DNA from: Blasia pusilla
Lineage: Eukaryota; Marchantiophyta; Marchantiopsida; Blasiales
Direction: 5' to 3'
DNA length: 64,000 bases
Assembly (NCBI GenBank): GCA_050084515.1
Contig: CM114274.1
Span: 2,604,001-2,668,000 of the forward strand
This document shows, in pieces, positions 1-11,760 of the stretch. The position numbers and the translations under genes are program-made. The notes under the pieces are model-generated. The model saw nothing but the letters and a program-made list of their open reading frames with translations. It searched no databases and had not been told where the DNA came from. Positions within the stretch are counted from its first letter, which is position 1. Each line of letters begins with the position of its first letter.

Positions 1-3000
1 TGGACATGTGGCGACCTGCACACCTAATTGTTGTCAAAAGATTTTTGGTGCTACCATGAAGTGATACATCCAGGCCCAGAAACCTGCCTACAATGCAGAC
101 CATCATGAATGGTGGATGGTCTTGCAGTGGAAGGCTCGCAAGAGATTTACTTACAGTTTAGGGGCTGGTATTTGAAATTGCAAGAGACAACCAGTGGATT
201 ATGTGCAAAGGGTGTTACCAAGGCAAGTAATCGTGTTTTTTATGATTCAAAAGAATAGGCTTGATGAACCGTACTTGACCTGCCTTCCATCTGTCTTGGC
301 TAAGGGAGTGAAGAATTATACTGAAGATCATATCTTTGTCCTTACTAACATCTTCTTGAACCCACTCCGTGAGGTGGAATGTAAGTAAATTAAGAGTTGC
401 ATTGTTGCCAAGAGTACGATATATTTCGTGTGAGATTCATGAAGGGTTTGATGTTTCATGAGACTGAAGGATGGAAGTGTTGTGTATTTAAAGCACCTTG
501 AGAGTGAAGTGTAGACTCGAACTCGAAGCATACATGCCAAGTTATGCAAAGAACTGGCATTTAAACAGCATAAATATTGAGATGAGAGGAAGAGTCATTC
601 ATAGATGTTTGTACGGGTGTGCTAGCGAGTTTAAAACGACTGTATCTCCTTCGACCATGCTTCTTTGTCAGGAGAAAAAGTACTGATGTTTTCATAGTTG
701 ACTTGTGTTTCAAGTGGTGAATGAGACTTTGTCCATACACTTTGATTTATAGAGATTAGTTTCGTTTGAGTGTAGGATGGTTCAATGGTCATCTTTAAAG
801 TCTCCAAGATGGAAAGATTTCTTAGGGAATTGTTGTGCAGTTGCAAACAGGTTTTTAATACTGGCCGACGCAGGAAATTACTGTTCCAAGAAATTTCAGA
901 GCAGGGACTACCTCAGACTTGGACTAGTACAAAACAAGTCCTATGTTGCAAACTCAAAAGAACACTTCTAGATCCGGTCAATGAGAGCATAGATCAGATG
1001 CTGCTGCGAAGAGTCGGTTTCATTTTGAAGAGTTTTTTCGAGGAAAGAAGATAAGGACTAGACCAAGAAACTTCAATCCCCACGTTTGTAGTCGTCATGG
1101 TAATCAAAGGATTTTCATTCTAATTTTGTAGTACTGGAGCCCAACTTGATGTAATTGTTCCATGCTCGTGATACACCAACTTAGGAGTTAATATTTGGGA
1201 GGTGTGGACATCCAAAGGGGCATGGAATGTGTCTCACCATCTCATTCAATCTTCCATTCTTTGCTTTTGGTGAATTTATTTTCATGTTGGCGTTCCGATC
1301 AAACTCGTACCAACTTAGTGTGACGGGGTTCACATGACCTACTTTCTTAAGGTATGTCGTGTTCTCTGTGGACGTGGTGGCTCTGTGTGTTAATTTATGG
1401 GAGTGGCTTCTACAAGAATTCCTTATGAGATTTTCTTCTGGTGATCTCTTTGTTGTCTAAGAGATTCATATGGCAAAGTGGATGTGGTGATAATGGGACT
1501 AGGAAGAGAAATGGGTCAATGGGTTTATGTAGCGGCAAAGGAGATTAATTGAACAATAGATAGTGGGGGAGAAGATACAATCATGGAGAGAATACTTCAT
1601 AACGAAAGGTTTTGACTATCTCTTATACGAGGTTCCTCACTAGCTTCCCAAGAGGAGGGGTGAGAACTTATATTTATTATCTCTAAAAGGTCTTTTATAT
1701 ACTAATTGGAGGATGCTGAAGCTGCTCTTTTGTGTACTAATTGGAGGATGCTGAAGCTGCTCTTTTGTATACTAATTGGAGGATGTTGAAGCTGCTCTTT
1801 TGTTTGACACGGGTCATTCAACTTCTCTCAAAAATATTTTTGTTATCTTAACCAGGGTCTGAAAATTGGTAAAGAGAGTGAAGTTATTCATTAGGGGCTG
1901 TATATCGCACCGTCCCTTGCTTTCCTAACTAGTGTTCACAAAATTTGGGAGTGTGAAGTTTAATAGGCTCCCGGGAAGGAACTCTTTTATCGAGTTCACT
2001 AAATAATTAATAACTTGCTCTTGGTACACTATGCCAATCTACGGTGCACATCCCATTACCAGACGGAATAGTCAATACAGATACACACAAGGTCTACACA
2101 CAAGTCGAGCTCCATGCTACGAAGATTTTGGGAGTAACGAGTTTAAGAGGCCACTCCCTATCAGATCTTCCAATCCCTCCATCTAGGATTCGAGTCTGTT
2201 TTTTTTTTTTTTTTTTTTTATCTTGGGGCCTACGGCTTATTGTAGGAAAATGTTCCTTCTCTGTTAATGGATTACAATTTTCTTATTTTTTGCCACACTT
2301 TTGGTTTCTCAGAAGTGAATGATCTTTACTTTTACACTCCAACATGATTTGATTACCTCAAAGTCAACATACTTTCAAGCTTGACAATAAATCCAGGAAA
2401 AATAGAAAAGAAAATCATGCAGGTCTCTAGTGGATCTCCAAGAAAATTTATTATTGGAGAGTGGATCTACTATAGACATTAATTATTAAAAAAATTTGGT
2501 TGCTGAAATGTAGTAGTAGGATGAAAGTTTTGAAACTCTGCTTTGGATGAGAACGCGGTAGTGGTGACTCTAGAATGAAGCAAAGTAAAAGATTTGAAAA
2601 CATCATGTGGATGTTGACATGGAATTTGTGATAAGAAGACGTAGGAAAACACATGGTCTTGAGTCATTATTTAAACTTACGGACACTTTCCAGTTGTTAC
2701 AAAATCTCCTTCTATGTGACATTGTACTCAGCGGCAAACGCTAGTCAAACCTTGAATCGTTTTCAGTTTGAACGTTTAGGTAGGGGCATTCAGTGTGATG
2801 GTGTTTCTCAGGGTACTTGGGTCGCCCAGTGTTTGGCTGGATGGCAAATCTCTGTTCGTTGTGGCATCTTGTAACACGAATGATCAGTCTTCCAACAAGA
2901 ATGAGAGTCATGGTCTTGTGCTTCCAGAGCTGCCGAGAATTCAGAGCCCAACTGGTTTGTTTAACTTACATGAAAATGAGTCTGTGGTCAATCAAATCCA

Positions 3001-3181
3001 ACCGATTAGGCAAGGAAACTGCCATTCATGGGGTTCTTGTTGTGGCGGGTGTAATATTACACCCGAAAATTTACTATTAGAGTGACTGTTCGAAGTCTGC
3101 TTCTGCGTATTATCTTTGAGTATTGACAGATACCACAAAACTGTTCACATGACATACACAAATCACATAGACAAAGTAAAT
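1..3181. other. No recognisable gene; intergenic
   Basis: Short open frames on both strands (the longest are 89-96 codons, around 785-1054 and 2795-3085 on the plus strand) show no family motif, no convincing splice structure and no similarity that I recognise. The stretch holds a 35-bp tandem triplication (listed separately) and a T-homopolymer near 2202-2219. It could be decayed transposon sequence or the far downstream region of the FAM21-like gene. Confidence 0.5.
1701..1805. repeat. Tandem repeat, three copies of 35 bp
   Basis: Three consecutive copies of a 35-bp unit begin at 1701, 1736 and 1771, each starting actaattggaggatg and ending in a CTCTTTTGT-type tail. The copies differ at only a few positions. 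A partial tail of the unit (TCTTTTATAT) precedes the first copy. Confidence 0.9.
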
Positions 3182-3645
3182 TTATAGATCCTTCTCAAGG
3201 CTATTGGTGGAAACATTTCCAGCGGTGTTCACCACCTCTAGTCCCAACCAAGATTTCCAAGATATGACAAAATACATCCGCACTTCTACTCCATCTGGAC
3301 AGACAATTGAAACTACTTGCATGAACATATGCAATAAATCGTTCACATACTCCTTGCACAAGGTAATGACCTGAGTGCGTGCACAGGAAGGTTCCAACAC
3401 TAATTCCACCACTGGTGTATGGTAACACTGATAATAGAGAAATCTCTTTAGGAGCGCAAATTCTATATATATTTTCAAAGTTGATAATAACCACAAGCTC
3501 AGCTCCATAGAAGAATGCACAAGGACAAGATGGAAGTCATGCACCGCTGATGGGGCAATTGATCTGGGAATGGTTAAGGGTTAATCATGGCTGGGAAGCA
3601 TGTGTGAGCAAATACCTCACACATAGCAAAGTCACTAACAGTATG

Positions 3646-6600
3646 TTATTCATCAAGGGGAAAGGTCCCAGATTTCTGTTCAGAGGCATCTGCTGTACCG
3701 AACATACCAGAGGCAGACTTTCGCCAGTCACTGCTTTTCACAGCTCTTCCATGAAGTGGGCCAAACAAAGCATCCTCATTGTCGTCATCATCATCTCCAA
3801 AGAGTAGGGTAGAGATCGTCGAGGTTGACCTTCTGCTGTCCTGCATCAAACTACTTGTGCCAGATGAATCGATTGAGGTACTTGAAGGAGTAGAAACTTG
3901 TCTTATCAGGCTCAGATTCTTCTGAGGTGACTTGGCCTCCATATCTGTACTGCTTCTCATAAGGAATGAGAGAGTGGAATTAGATGATGGCCAACTCTCC
4001 TCTTGCGGTTGTCCAACTCGCAAGCTATCCTGGTTCTTTGGGAGAAAATGACCAAAGATATCTTCATCACCATCATCATCATCGTCAAATAGAGAGGTAA
4101 ATGGACGTCCGCCTGTCATCAGCCCAGTGTCCTTTAAAGGTGAGCTCTCACGCCTCTTTTGCATTGCACTCTCAGGGATTCCATCATTAAATGCTGATGA
4201 ACTCTGCGAACCCAAACTTGGACCGTCTTGTAGGATAGGTGTTGCTTTGGTCACAAGTGGCCCTCGCCGATTTGGAGGCCCCAAGGGCCGAGACATCGTG
4301 GTGTGTACAAGTGACCACACATCTGCATCCAGGGAAGTTTTGCACAACCATGTCATCTACTTCCCATTTGATACTCCAAACTTGAACATTCGATCATCAA
4401 AGTTCTACAACCTCGATAATCTGAGGAGCATGGCATGTTCAAGCAAAAGCTCACAGCAAACGCATGCAGGAAAGATCATTACACCAAAAAACCATGAAAA
4501 CATGCACCCATGCAACTGTGGAGTTACAAAGTTTTGAACACACCACTTCCGCTTTGAGTCCGTTCACTGGATCCTTGTTCTTGACTACCATGGTGTAGGT
4601 CAACTTTGTTCGGCTGCAAGGAAGGACTTTTGAACAGATGCAGTTCTGCTTTCTCAGAAGCTTGTGAGGCTGAAAGAGACCTGCTTGGAAAGCACAAAAA
4701 TTAGTTTTGATAATGTTCCTTCGACTTGGAGGATGCAATGGTGGAGAAGAGACACCCTTCAAATAAAACACCAACCAATATGGGATAATTTCTTTTCATA
4801 GAATCTAGTATTTCAGAAACTATTGCAAGTTTCTAGACTCTGCACTAGCATATCTACACCACATCACCTCACTGGAAAGCAGAGTTGTGTCTCAGCATCC
4901 AAGGAGAAAATAACAGTTATTCGGTGATTACCTTACCTCTACAAATACAAGACTGACTGTAGCAAGATCTATACACCTCATCTTTACCATTTATAATGCC
5001 ATTCTTGTCTATGGCTGAGATATATTGTGTTATACGCTTTTGTCTACACTCAACTCCAAGTTTTCAACTTTACAGGATCGAGGATCATATGCACAAAAAC
5101 AAGCTAGACGTTGAAACTGTTGCGAAGCAAATGATATACAGTGAGATAAGGCCGAGGACATCCACCTACCATATCAACTGAACAGAAAGCTCAAATCCAA
5201 ACAGCGAGGACACAAATATCTATAATTCGAAGGAACATAGATATGGAGGACAGCTCTGGGTAAGGCTTGAAACTGACCGCCTGAAGTGAGCAGCTGGCAC
5301 TTCAAGGGCATCCTGGAAACTCTGGACGTTTTGCTCCTCTACACCGTCATTGATAGAAAGGTGGACAATCTGGTCCATGGGTAATTCACTGCTTGAAAAA
5401 CCACCACTGCTCGTTGAACTTACTGATTTCTCCTGAGACTCCCCTTGTATAGTTCCATCTTGAACAGCTGTTATCAAACTGGTTTTGGTTTCCAGAGACT
5501 CCAGGGCACAAAATCCTCTCATGGATGGTTCCAGGTCCACTTTTCCCACACTTTCAACATCCCCCTCGCTTCCAGAGCTTGACCACGAGTCAGAATCATT
5601 ATCAGTCTCAACTGCTGACAGCATAGTCGGCCTAATACCTGCTGCAAGCACAGACTGAATATGGGATTGCATTAACTTAAAATTCTCTTCACTCTCATGC
5701 TTTTCCTCTGGTGCGTCCGCTTGGGTTGTTTCACTAGAACCTGGATCAACTTGGAAAGTCTCAGTAGAAGAGGGTAAACAGCCAGAATGTTGCCTTTGGG
5801 CTAAATGTTTGTCCTGTTTAATTTGTTGACCATTCAGAGCTGGTGAAGGGGAATTGCTACTGTTGTTTTTTCCAACCTCATCAGCTTTTGGATTACTCAG
5901 AGAGTTGCCTACTTGTATAGCATCACTGTCTTCAAGGCTATCGAAGAGTCCTTTACTGCTGTGAGAAGTCCAAGTTCGTGCACCAACATCTGATGTAGCA
6001 ACGAGATTACCAGTGTCTTCGTCATCATCATCACTGTCATCAAACAAACCTCCTCGAATCTGCCTAAGTCCTACCACTGAGGAGGGAACGTTTATTTTTG
6101 AGCCATTTGCAAAACCTGCCTCAAGTAATCTTTCCTTCATTTGAACAGGTCCAATTGAGGATGCCAACATTCTAGGTTCCATCGTCTCAGATCTTTTAAC
6201 CTCCAGATCCTTTACCAAACTTGGCATGTCCTGATTGGAGACTTGTTGCCCAGCATTGAAGAGGGAGCCATAGGATGAAGATTTCAATAGATTTGATTTG
6301 GAAAAATTGGAGATCTGAGATACAGGTTCCCTGTCAGCAGCACTAGAAGATGGTTGCCTCTGGAAAATTCCGTCAGGAAGAGTTGGGCCTGTGCTGCTGA
6401 CAGAAATTACTGCCAATTCTCCACTGACATAACCTGCATCACTTTCATCATCGTCAAACAATCCTCCAGGGCCACTTGCAATGTGAGCTAAACCACTGGA
6501 TCCTGCTTGAATGTGGCCTGCACCTATGCCCAGCCTATTTTCCCCATCTACCAGGGTTTGCACCTGTGAATTGAGAGAGTCCTTTAAAATGTCCTCCAGT

Positions 6601-9600
6601 GTAGATTGCTGTGTGTGTACGTCCTACATCAGAACAAATTGATTACCAGAGAAAAGTTAGAGAACTACTAGGAGTGATCAATTTAGTCACAACTGTTTCC
6701 AGTTGACCATAAATCACGGTCAAGTCTCCAACCATAAACACTTCCATCCTGACTACTTATTTTGCTAACTGGAGCACCTATAAATTTGTGCACATGGTGT
6801 ACTGCACATATGCACAAAAACCAGGTTTAAATCATGATAGGTTACTAGCTAGTCAAAGATTCGCTATGACTTTGCCAGAAATAAAAGGTAGGAGGCAAAT
6901 CTCTTAATCGCAGAAACGCAATAAAGGTCATCAAAGTGTGGAAAATACTTGACCGGACTGGAAGGACCTCACAGAGCCAACACTTTCCATTACTTCAGTC
7001 GAACATTTCGAAACTTCTGCTTCAAGATGGTCCACTGCATGCTGCTCATTGGGTTGTACATTGGCAGTCAATATCTGGGCTCTGTTATTACCAACTACAT
7101 GATCTTCACTCTCCATCCTTCTTGATATGGTCCTGCCAGGGAACTTCACACAGTATGATTTAAGACCACTCCACACAACTAATGCAACTAAGAAACATTG
7201 AAAGAGTATCCCTTCCCAATTTATGTGTCACACTAGGATTGACTTCATGATATAGATCAGTAAGTACAGTTGGTGATCCCAGTGACAGACTCTCTAAACC
7301 TCTGTATCAGAATTGCATCTCTACATAATATCTCCTCTCTGCCTCAGGTCCTTGGTGGCTTTTTAAAGAGTAGCATGATGTTGGAGTAGTGTGAGCTGTA
7401 GCACATATCTTTTGATGACTCATCAATAAGAGCTTGATAGCATCTTAAGAGCAAATGACCCCACATCTTAAGCTGGCCCACACACAGGAGTCAATTTAGA
7501 AAAGAATGAGTACACTCAATATGTTGAAAAAAGTTCCAAAGATTTGGAATCTATGGTTTCTAACTTTCAGTTTTGATGTGAGATTCAAGGTGTCAATTTC
7601 AGAACATACTCCTTACTAGCACACAGACAATGCATAAAGAGATTGTGCTCATTTGTAACACCTGTTGTAGCCCTGCAACGATAGACCCCCTACCATGGTT
7701 GGACTGATACATAAAGAGACAGTACATCAAGTAGTGTCTGCTGTAGCTTTGCAACCATAGACCCAGAATCCTAACTGGACAGTGCTAGAGACTCGGGTGA
7801 GTGGAGATGCAGGTAGAGACTATACTCATAAAGAGTCCCTACCTGGAAAAATCACGAAAGTTATCTATACCCACATTTGGCAGGGAAAACTCTGGATCGC
7901 CATATTGACCATACATGCCGTCAGCACTATTTAAGGTGCCACCATCATCTGCCATTCAAACCAAAATTAGCAGACAGAAATATACATATGATCAGAGTGC
8001 ATGATGTTCAGCAAGCAACGAAAGAAAATGCACAACTCCTGAAAGTAGACTGTAGGTCCAGGTTGATTAATTCAAGGCTGAGCAAGATTCTATTAGCATA
8101 GCTGCAAATTGACAGAAAATGTACAGAATCTGAAGGGCCACTTTGCACGCCTCTAAACGAACAAGAATTACTCTCATTGGGCTGCAAAAGAACGAAAAAT
8201 CCAGGTAAGGATGAGGAGCAAAGGGAAGGGAAGGCCATAGATCCTTCTTTCTGATTGTCAATGTTTCAATATTACGAGACAGAGCAGTGATGAGAGGAAT
8301 AAATAAACGCTCCTGCCTGTCAAAAAGATGAATGGTGGTATTAGAACCTACATGGCATGGACGGATTACGAAGTGCTGCCTCCAACATGGCCTTGAAATC
8401 CAACGCAGCAGAGACCGAAGGCTCAAATGCACCTTCCTGCAAGAATTTTATCAGTTTCGTTAGTCAATATTTATGTCCTTACTCTTGGTAAAGAGAAGAA
8501 AAGAATTCAACGGCAAAATATCACCAGCTAATGAAACACAAACAGGCATCAAGAGTATCTATTATAGTGAAGGTCAGATGATGGACAGAAAGTCAGGGTT
8601 CTACTTCATACATGATGTCATGCCAGTAGAAGAACCTGGTCAGACTGTTTCCCTATTCTTTCTCAGTGGTCTTTGGGATGTGAGCATCCAACAAACAATC
8701 TTTCCAGACTTCCACACCCCGGTAGGCATGGGTGGAAGTGAGGAAGAGGGTTATGACCTTAGACACTACACAAAAGTACGAGTTAACAGATCCATAAATA
8801 ATAGCAATATTAGCCACATTTCCCTACATCATCTTACTCAACCCTAAGTGCAAGGCTTGATGAATCACCTGGTTACCAGTGCCGTCACTTTCGGATTCAG
8901 ACCACTCGCCTTCTGAAAGATCCCCAGTCCCTATTAATTCTGCAGCTAAATCTGCCCCATCTCTCTCCACATCAGTATCTATCTCAGAATCATCTGCACT
9001 TGTGTACCCCTGCCTTAAGTCTGCGAGTACAAATCCAAGCTTCAGGTCCATTGCCAAAGTACATACAAACATTTCAGGCCTCATGTAGCAGTTCTGCACA
9101 GTTACACCCTTGAGAAAGGTAATAGCATATCTCCAGCAGGAAGATCAAACAAACACAGAGTCATTTTTTGGCTAGTAGGAAGTTAAGGCAGCCACCTGCT
9201 AAGCCACAATGAACGTCTTGCGCAAATTCATCGGTTCCTACAACATAAGGGAGGATGTGGGGTCGTCCATTATACAGTGAGTGTCTCTGCAAGTTGAAAT
9301 AAAAGTCCTGAGTATTTTCCAACCAACTAAAGAACTATTTGGGGGACCCAATTCAGCATGAAGAGCTGATTTACTCTAAACTCTCAAATAGTATATGTGA
9401 GGAGGAAAATGCATTCTCCAAGTTTGACGGACCACTTTATTCACAATCATCATCTATGTGGATTGTGCACATTAATGAATATTTTATTTCAGGAAGCCTA
9501 CACCTCAGAGACCACTCTGTTCAGACTCATCATCCATGTGAGTCATGCAAATCCAAAAATAGCTTAACGCAAGAAGCCAAAAACCAGGTAAGACTGATGT

Positions 9601-10373
9601 GTGCACATTTCTGGGCACAAAAGTACAATTCCACAATGGTGGGAGATTGGATCCTGAGGTCTAATGTAAGAAAAACAGTTGTTTACCATTACTGGATGAT
9701 GCTCTCAGACTGCGCAGGATCTTCATATCACAGCAGATTCTCCAAGCAAACTCTATGTACACAAACTGAGAGGAGGATAAAATACCATCACTTTGCGCTG
9801 AGCAATTATCCTCTGAGATGCTTGGTCCCATTGGCCGCTACCCTGTTGGAAAGCTGCCCAAGCCATTGTTACTGCATCCTTATAACGCAGAAAGATCTCA
9901 TCATCGTAGCTCTCTGTTGGTATCAGGGCAACTTTCACAGGGGTCTCAACCAAAACTGATTCAGTCTCATCCTCTTCATACACACGCTGCACATGCAACA
10001 GGAAAAATGCACAGCAACTGCAATCAGGTGATTTGATCAAAGAGCAAACATCAAACTACTGTGCACAACTATGCATTCAGAGCACATGAGAAAGTTGCCT
10101 TCACAGCAGCACAAATGGAAGGAGTGTAATCAAATGCTCCAAAAGAAGGAAAGATGGAGACAATCACACAAAAGTATTAAGGAACCAAAACATAGAATGG
10201 TAAAAGGCTGTCACATTTTCGACAAATTGAGTGCTTGAAAGGCATCGAAAACTGTTGAATGTATTTTGTAGATCCAGTTCCACTGCACCCATTTCCTCCA
10301 CCACATTTTGGACCTCATCTGACACAATATCTGCTCGCTCCATCAACTTTTGTGAAAACTCCTCCAGCCATTC
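3646..10373 (-). CDS. WASH complex subunit FAM21/WASHC2-like protein (multi-exon, N-terminus unresolved)
   Basis: FAM21 is the acidic-tailed subunit of the endosomal WASH complex. It links the complex to retromer through repeated L-F-acidic motifs and binds capping protein. Exons recognised, 5' to 3' on the minus strand: 10373-10215 (head helix, EWLEEFSQKLMERAD to TQFVEN), 9986-about 9786 (RVYEEDE), 9286-9196 (NGRPHILPYVVG), 9020-8869 (DLRQGYTSADDSE), 8436-8352 (DFKAMLEAALRNP), about 7136-6954, 6608-about 5250 and about 4323-3646 (stop at 3646). The head matches the FAM21 head block by block (FSQ, STQFVENRVYEE, RPHILPYVVG). The tail has about five LFDD/LFGD acidic motifs (such as GGLFDDDESD, SLFDDDDDGDEDIFG), as in retromer-binding FAM21 tails. 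The first exon, one or more exons between 8.35 and 7.14 kb, and the join between 5.25 and 4.32 kb are not settled. A RPS29-like gene lies directly upstream on the same strand. Confidence 0.75.
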
Positions 10374-10597
10374 CTGCAACTGCAACCATTAAAACTTGCA
10401 GCAGAAACCGCTGGCCATAGAGGGCACAGGTCATTGGAGCTAACTGGTTCGTCCGTAAAGGCACTAGAAATACTACGTCGGGAAGGAACAAACCAATGGG
10501 AACAGCCGTAAAAGCGATTATATTGATGAGCAATGAACAATCCTTGATTACCACTGCTCCAAGACGATAGACGATGGAGTTATATGGCCGAATCTAT

Positions 10598-11420
10598 TCA
10601 TCCGAGCTGAGTAATGCTGCTACCTATGCACCAAAACCAACCAAAAGACTACTTCCGAGAGCAGGGCATAGCGGATAATTCCAGCAAATACGTTCAAATG
10701 ACAGTCGGTACGGGAGATTAAGCACGAGGCAACGTTTCCAAGTGTAACAAAAAACAGGCTTCCTTACCTTCACGAAGCCGATGTCCTTGGCATGGTTGCC
10801 GAAGCATTGTCGGCAGGTGGTCATTCCGCCCTTCCGGATTAAACCCTGTCCATCACCACAGGCCGGGCTGCAACAACCGAAGAATTGGTCGAATTAGGTT
10901 GAACACGGAGACAAATCCACTGCCAAATCGGCCGGTAACCATCGTCCTCACGAACGAGGAATACACCACACGTCCACAGGTCGCTGCGATGCGATTTAGC
11001 GCAAAATGAGGAGCCCTGAACCACTAGCCAAAATCCAATGCCACAGCGGCCGGGAAGCCGGAGGAAAGCCACCGAAGGTAGAAAAACACAGATCTTCTTG
11101 CAAGTTAAGAAACTGGGGCTATCGCTGAGACACATGCAGCGCAGCCGATGAAAGCTGCACCTGTTCTCCCTTCTCATCGCACAGTTTTGGCGACTTGAGA
11201 ACTCAAGTTGCGAATTCATTGGCAACCGTATGATGGCGCACACATGGGAACAGCCGATACAGAAATTGTTTCCAAACCGAAACCAAAACATTACGAAATC
11301 CACAAGACACGCAAACATCACCAACCAAAATTGCCAGGAACTCGTCACATACCATATCCCGGATCCGGATTCGGCTCCAAACATCTTCCGGTGGGAGTCC
11401 CGCACAGAATCGTGACCCAT
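10598..11420 (-). CDS. RPS29: Diverged 40S ribosomal protein S29 (uS14)-like, three exons
   Basis: uS14/RPS29 is a small zinc-finger protein of the 40S head. Exon 1 (11420-11353) starts [15 protein letters not shown], like the family start MGH-x-x-V-x-x-SH-x-K. It ends at donor TG|GTATGT in phase 2. Exon 2 (10867-10768), after acceptor TTGCAG, restores a Cys at the junction and gives C-x2-C, then [16 protein letters not shown] and AKDIGFVK, ending at donor AAG|GTAAGG. The four zinc cysteines (two C-x2-C pairs) are intact. The last exon probably encodes two residues and a stop (10606-10598, after ACTCAG), as in animal genes that break at the same IGFIK| point; this part is tentative. The protein is about 58 residues against the usual 56. 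It is odd in its many changes at normally near-invariant sites (Trp to Arg after MGH-x-x-V, Pro to Arg after SH) and a two-residue insertion before the first Cys pair. It may be a diverged paralogue or a decaying copy. Confidence 0.8.
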
Positions 11421-11610
11421 TGTCCATGAACAAGCCTGCACAACGAGATCACAATTGGCAAATACCGAAAGCGAGGACTGAGCGGAGCTCAGCGAGGGGG
11501 CTCCATGACATTACTCTATTTCCTTCGTGTAATTTAGTTGGGGTTTGTTAATTGCGTGTGCATCCAAATTTATTTATTTATCGCGGCGACTGCAAACGCT
11601 CTTTCCAAAG

Positions 11611-11616
11611 GGCCCA
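11611..11616 (-). promoter_or_regulatory. Site II-like TGGGCC element upstream of the RPS29-like gene
   Basis: GGCCCA on the plus strand reads TGGGCC on the gene's strand, about 190 bases upstream of the ATG. TGGGCY site II elements are typical of plant ribosomal-protein promoters, where TCP factors bind them. This is a short motif, so the assignment rests on position. Confidence 0.3.
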
Positions 11617-11760
11617 AAATATGTGCCACCTCTCCTTTTCTTGACACGTGGCCCTCTCAGCCGGCCAATACGGAAATTGATTTATTTGATTATTTGATGC
11701 GGAAATTGATTTAAAAGTCACTTTAGGATGTTTGATAACAATGGGCAGCCCGTGACACAA

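Noticed and set aside
3182-3544. A 120-codon minus-strand frame just downstream of the FAM21-like stop
   Set aside because: No recognisable domain; probably 3' untranslated or intergenic sequence.
4451-4774. A minus-strand frame considered as an additional FAM21 exon
   Set aside because: No similarity to FAM21 blocks and no phase-consistent splice pair could be settled; left unassigned.
9339-9959. A 206-codon plus-strand open frame
   Set aside because: It lies antisense to FAM21 exon and intron sequence and shows no family motif.
10839-11441. A 200-codon minus-strand open frame
   Set aside because: It shares its frame with S29-like exon 1 but then reads through the intron. The splice sites and the S29 match explain the region better.
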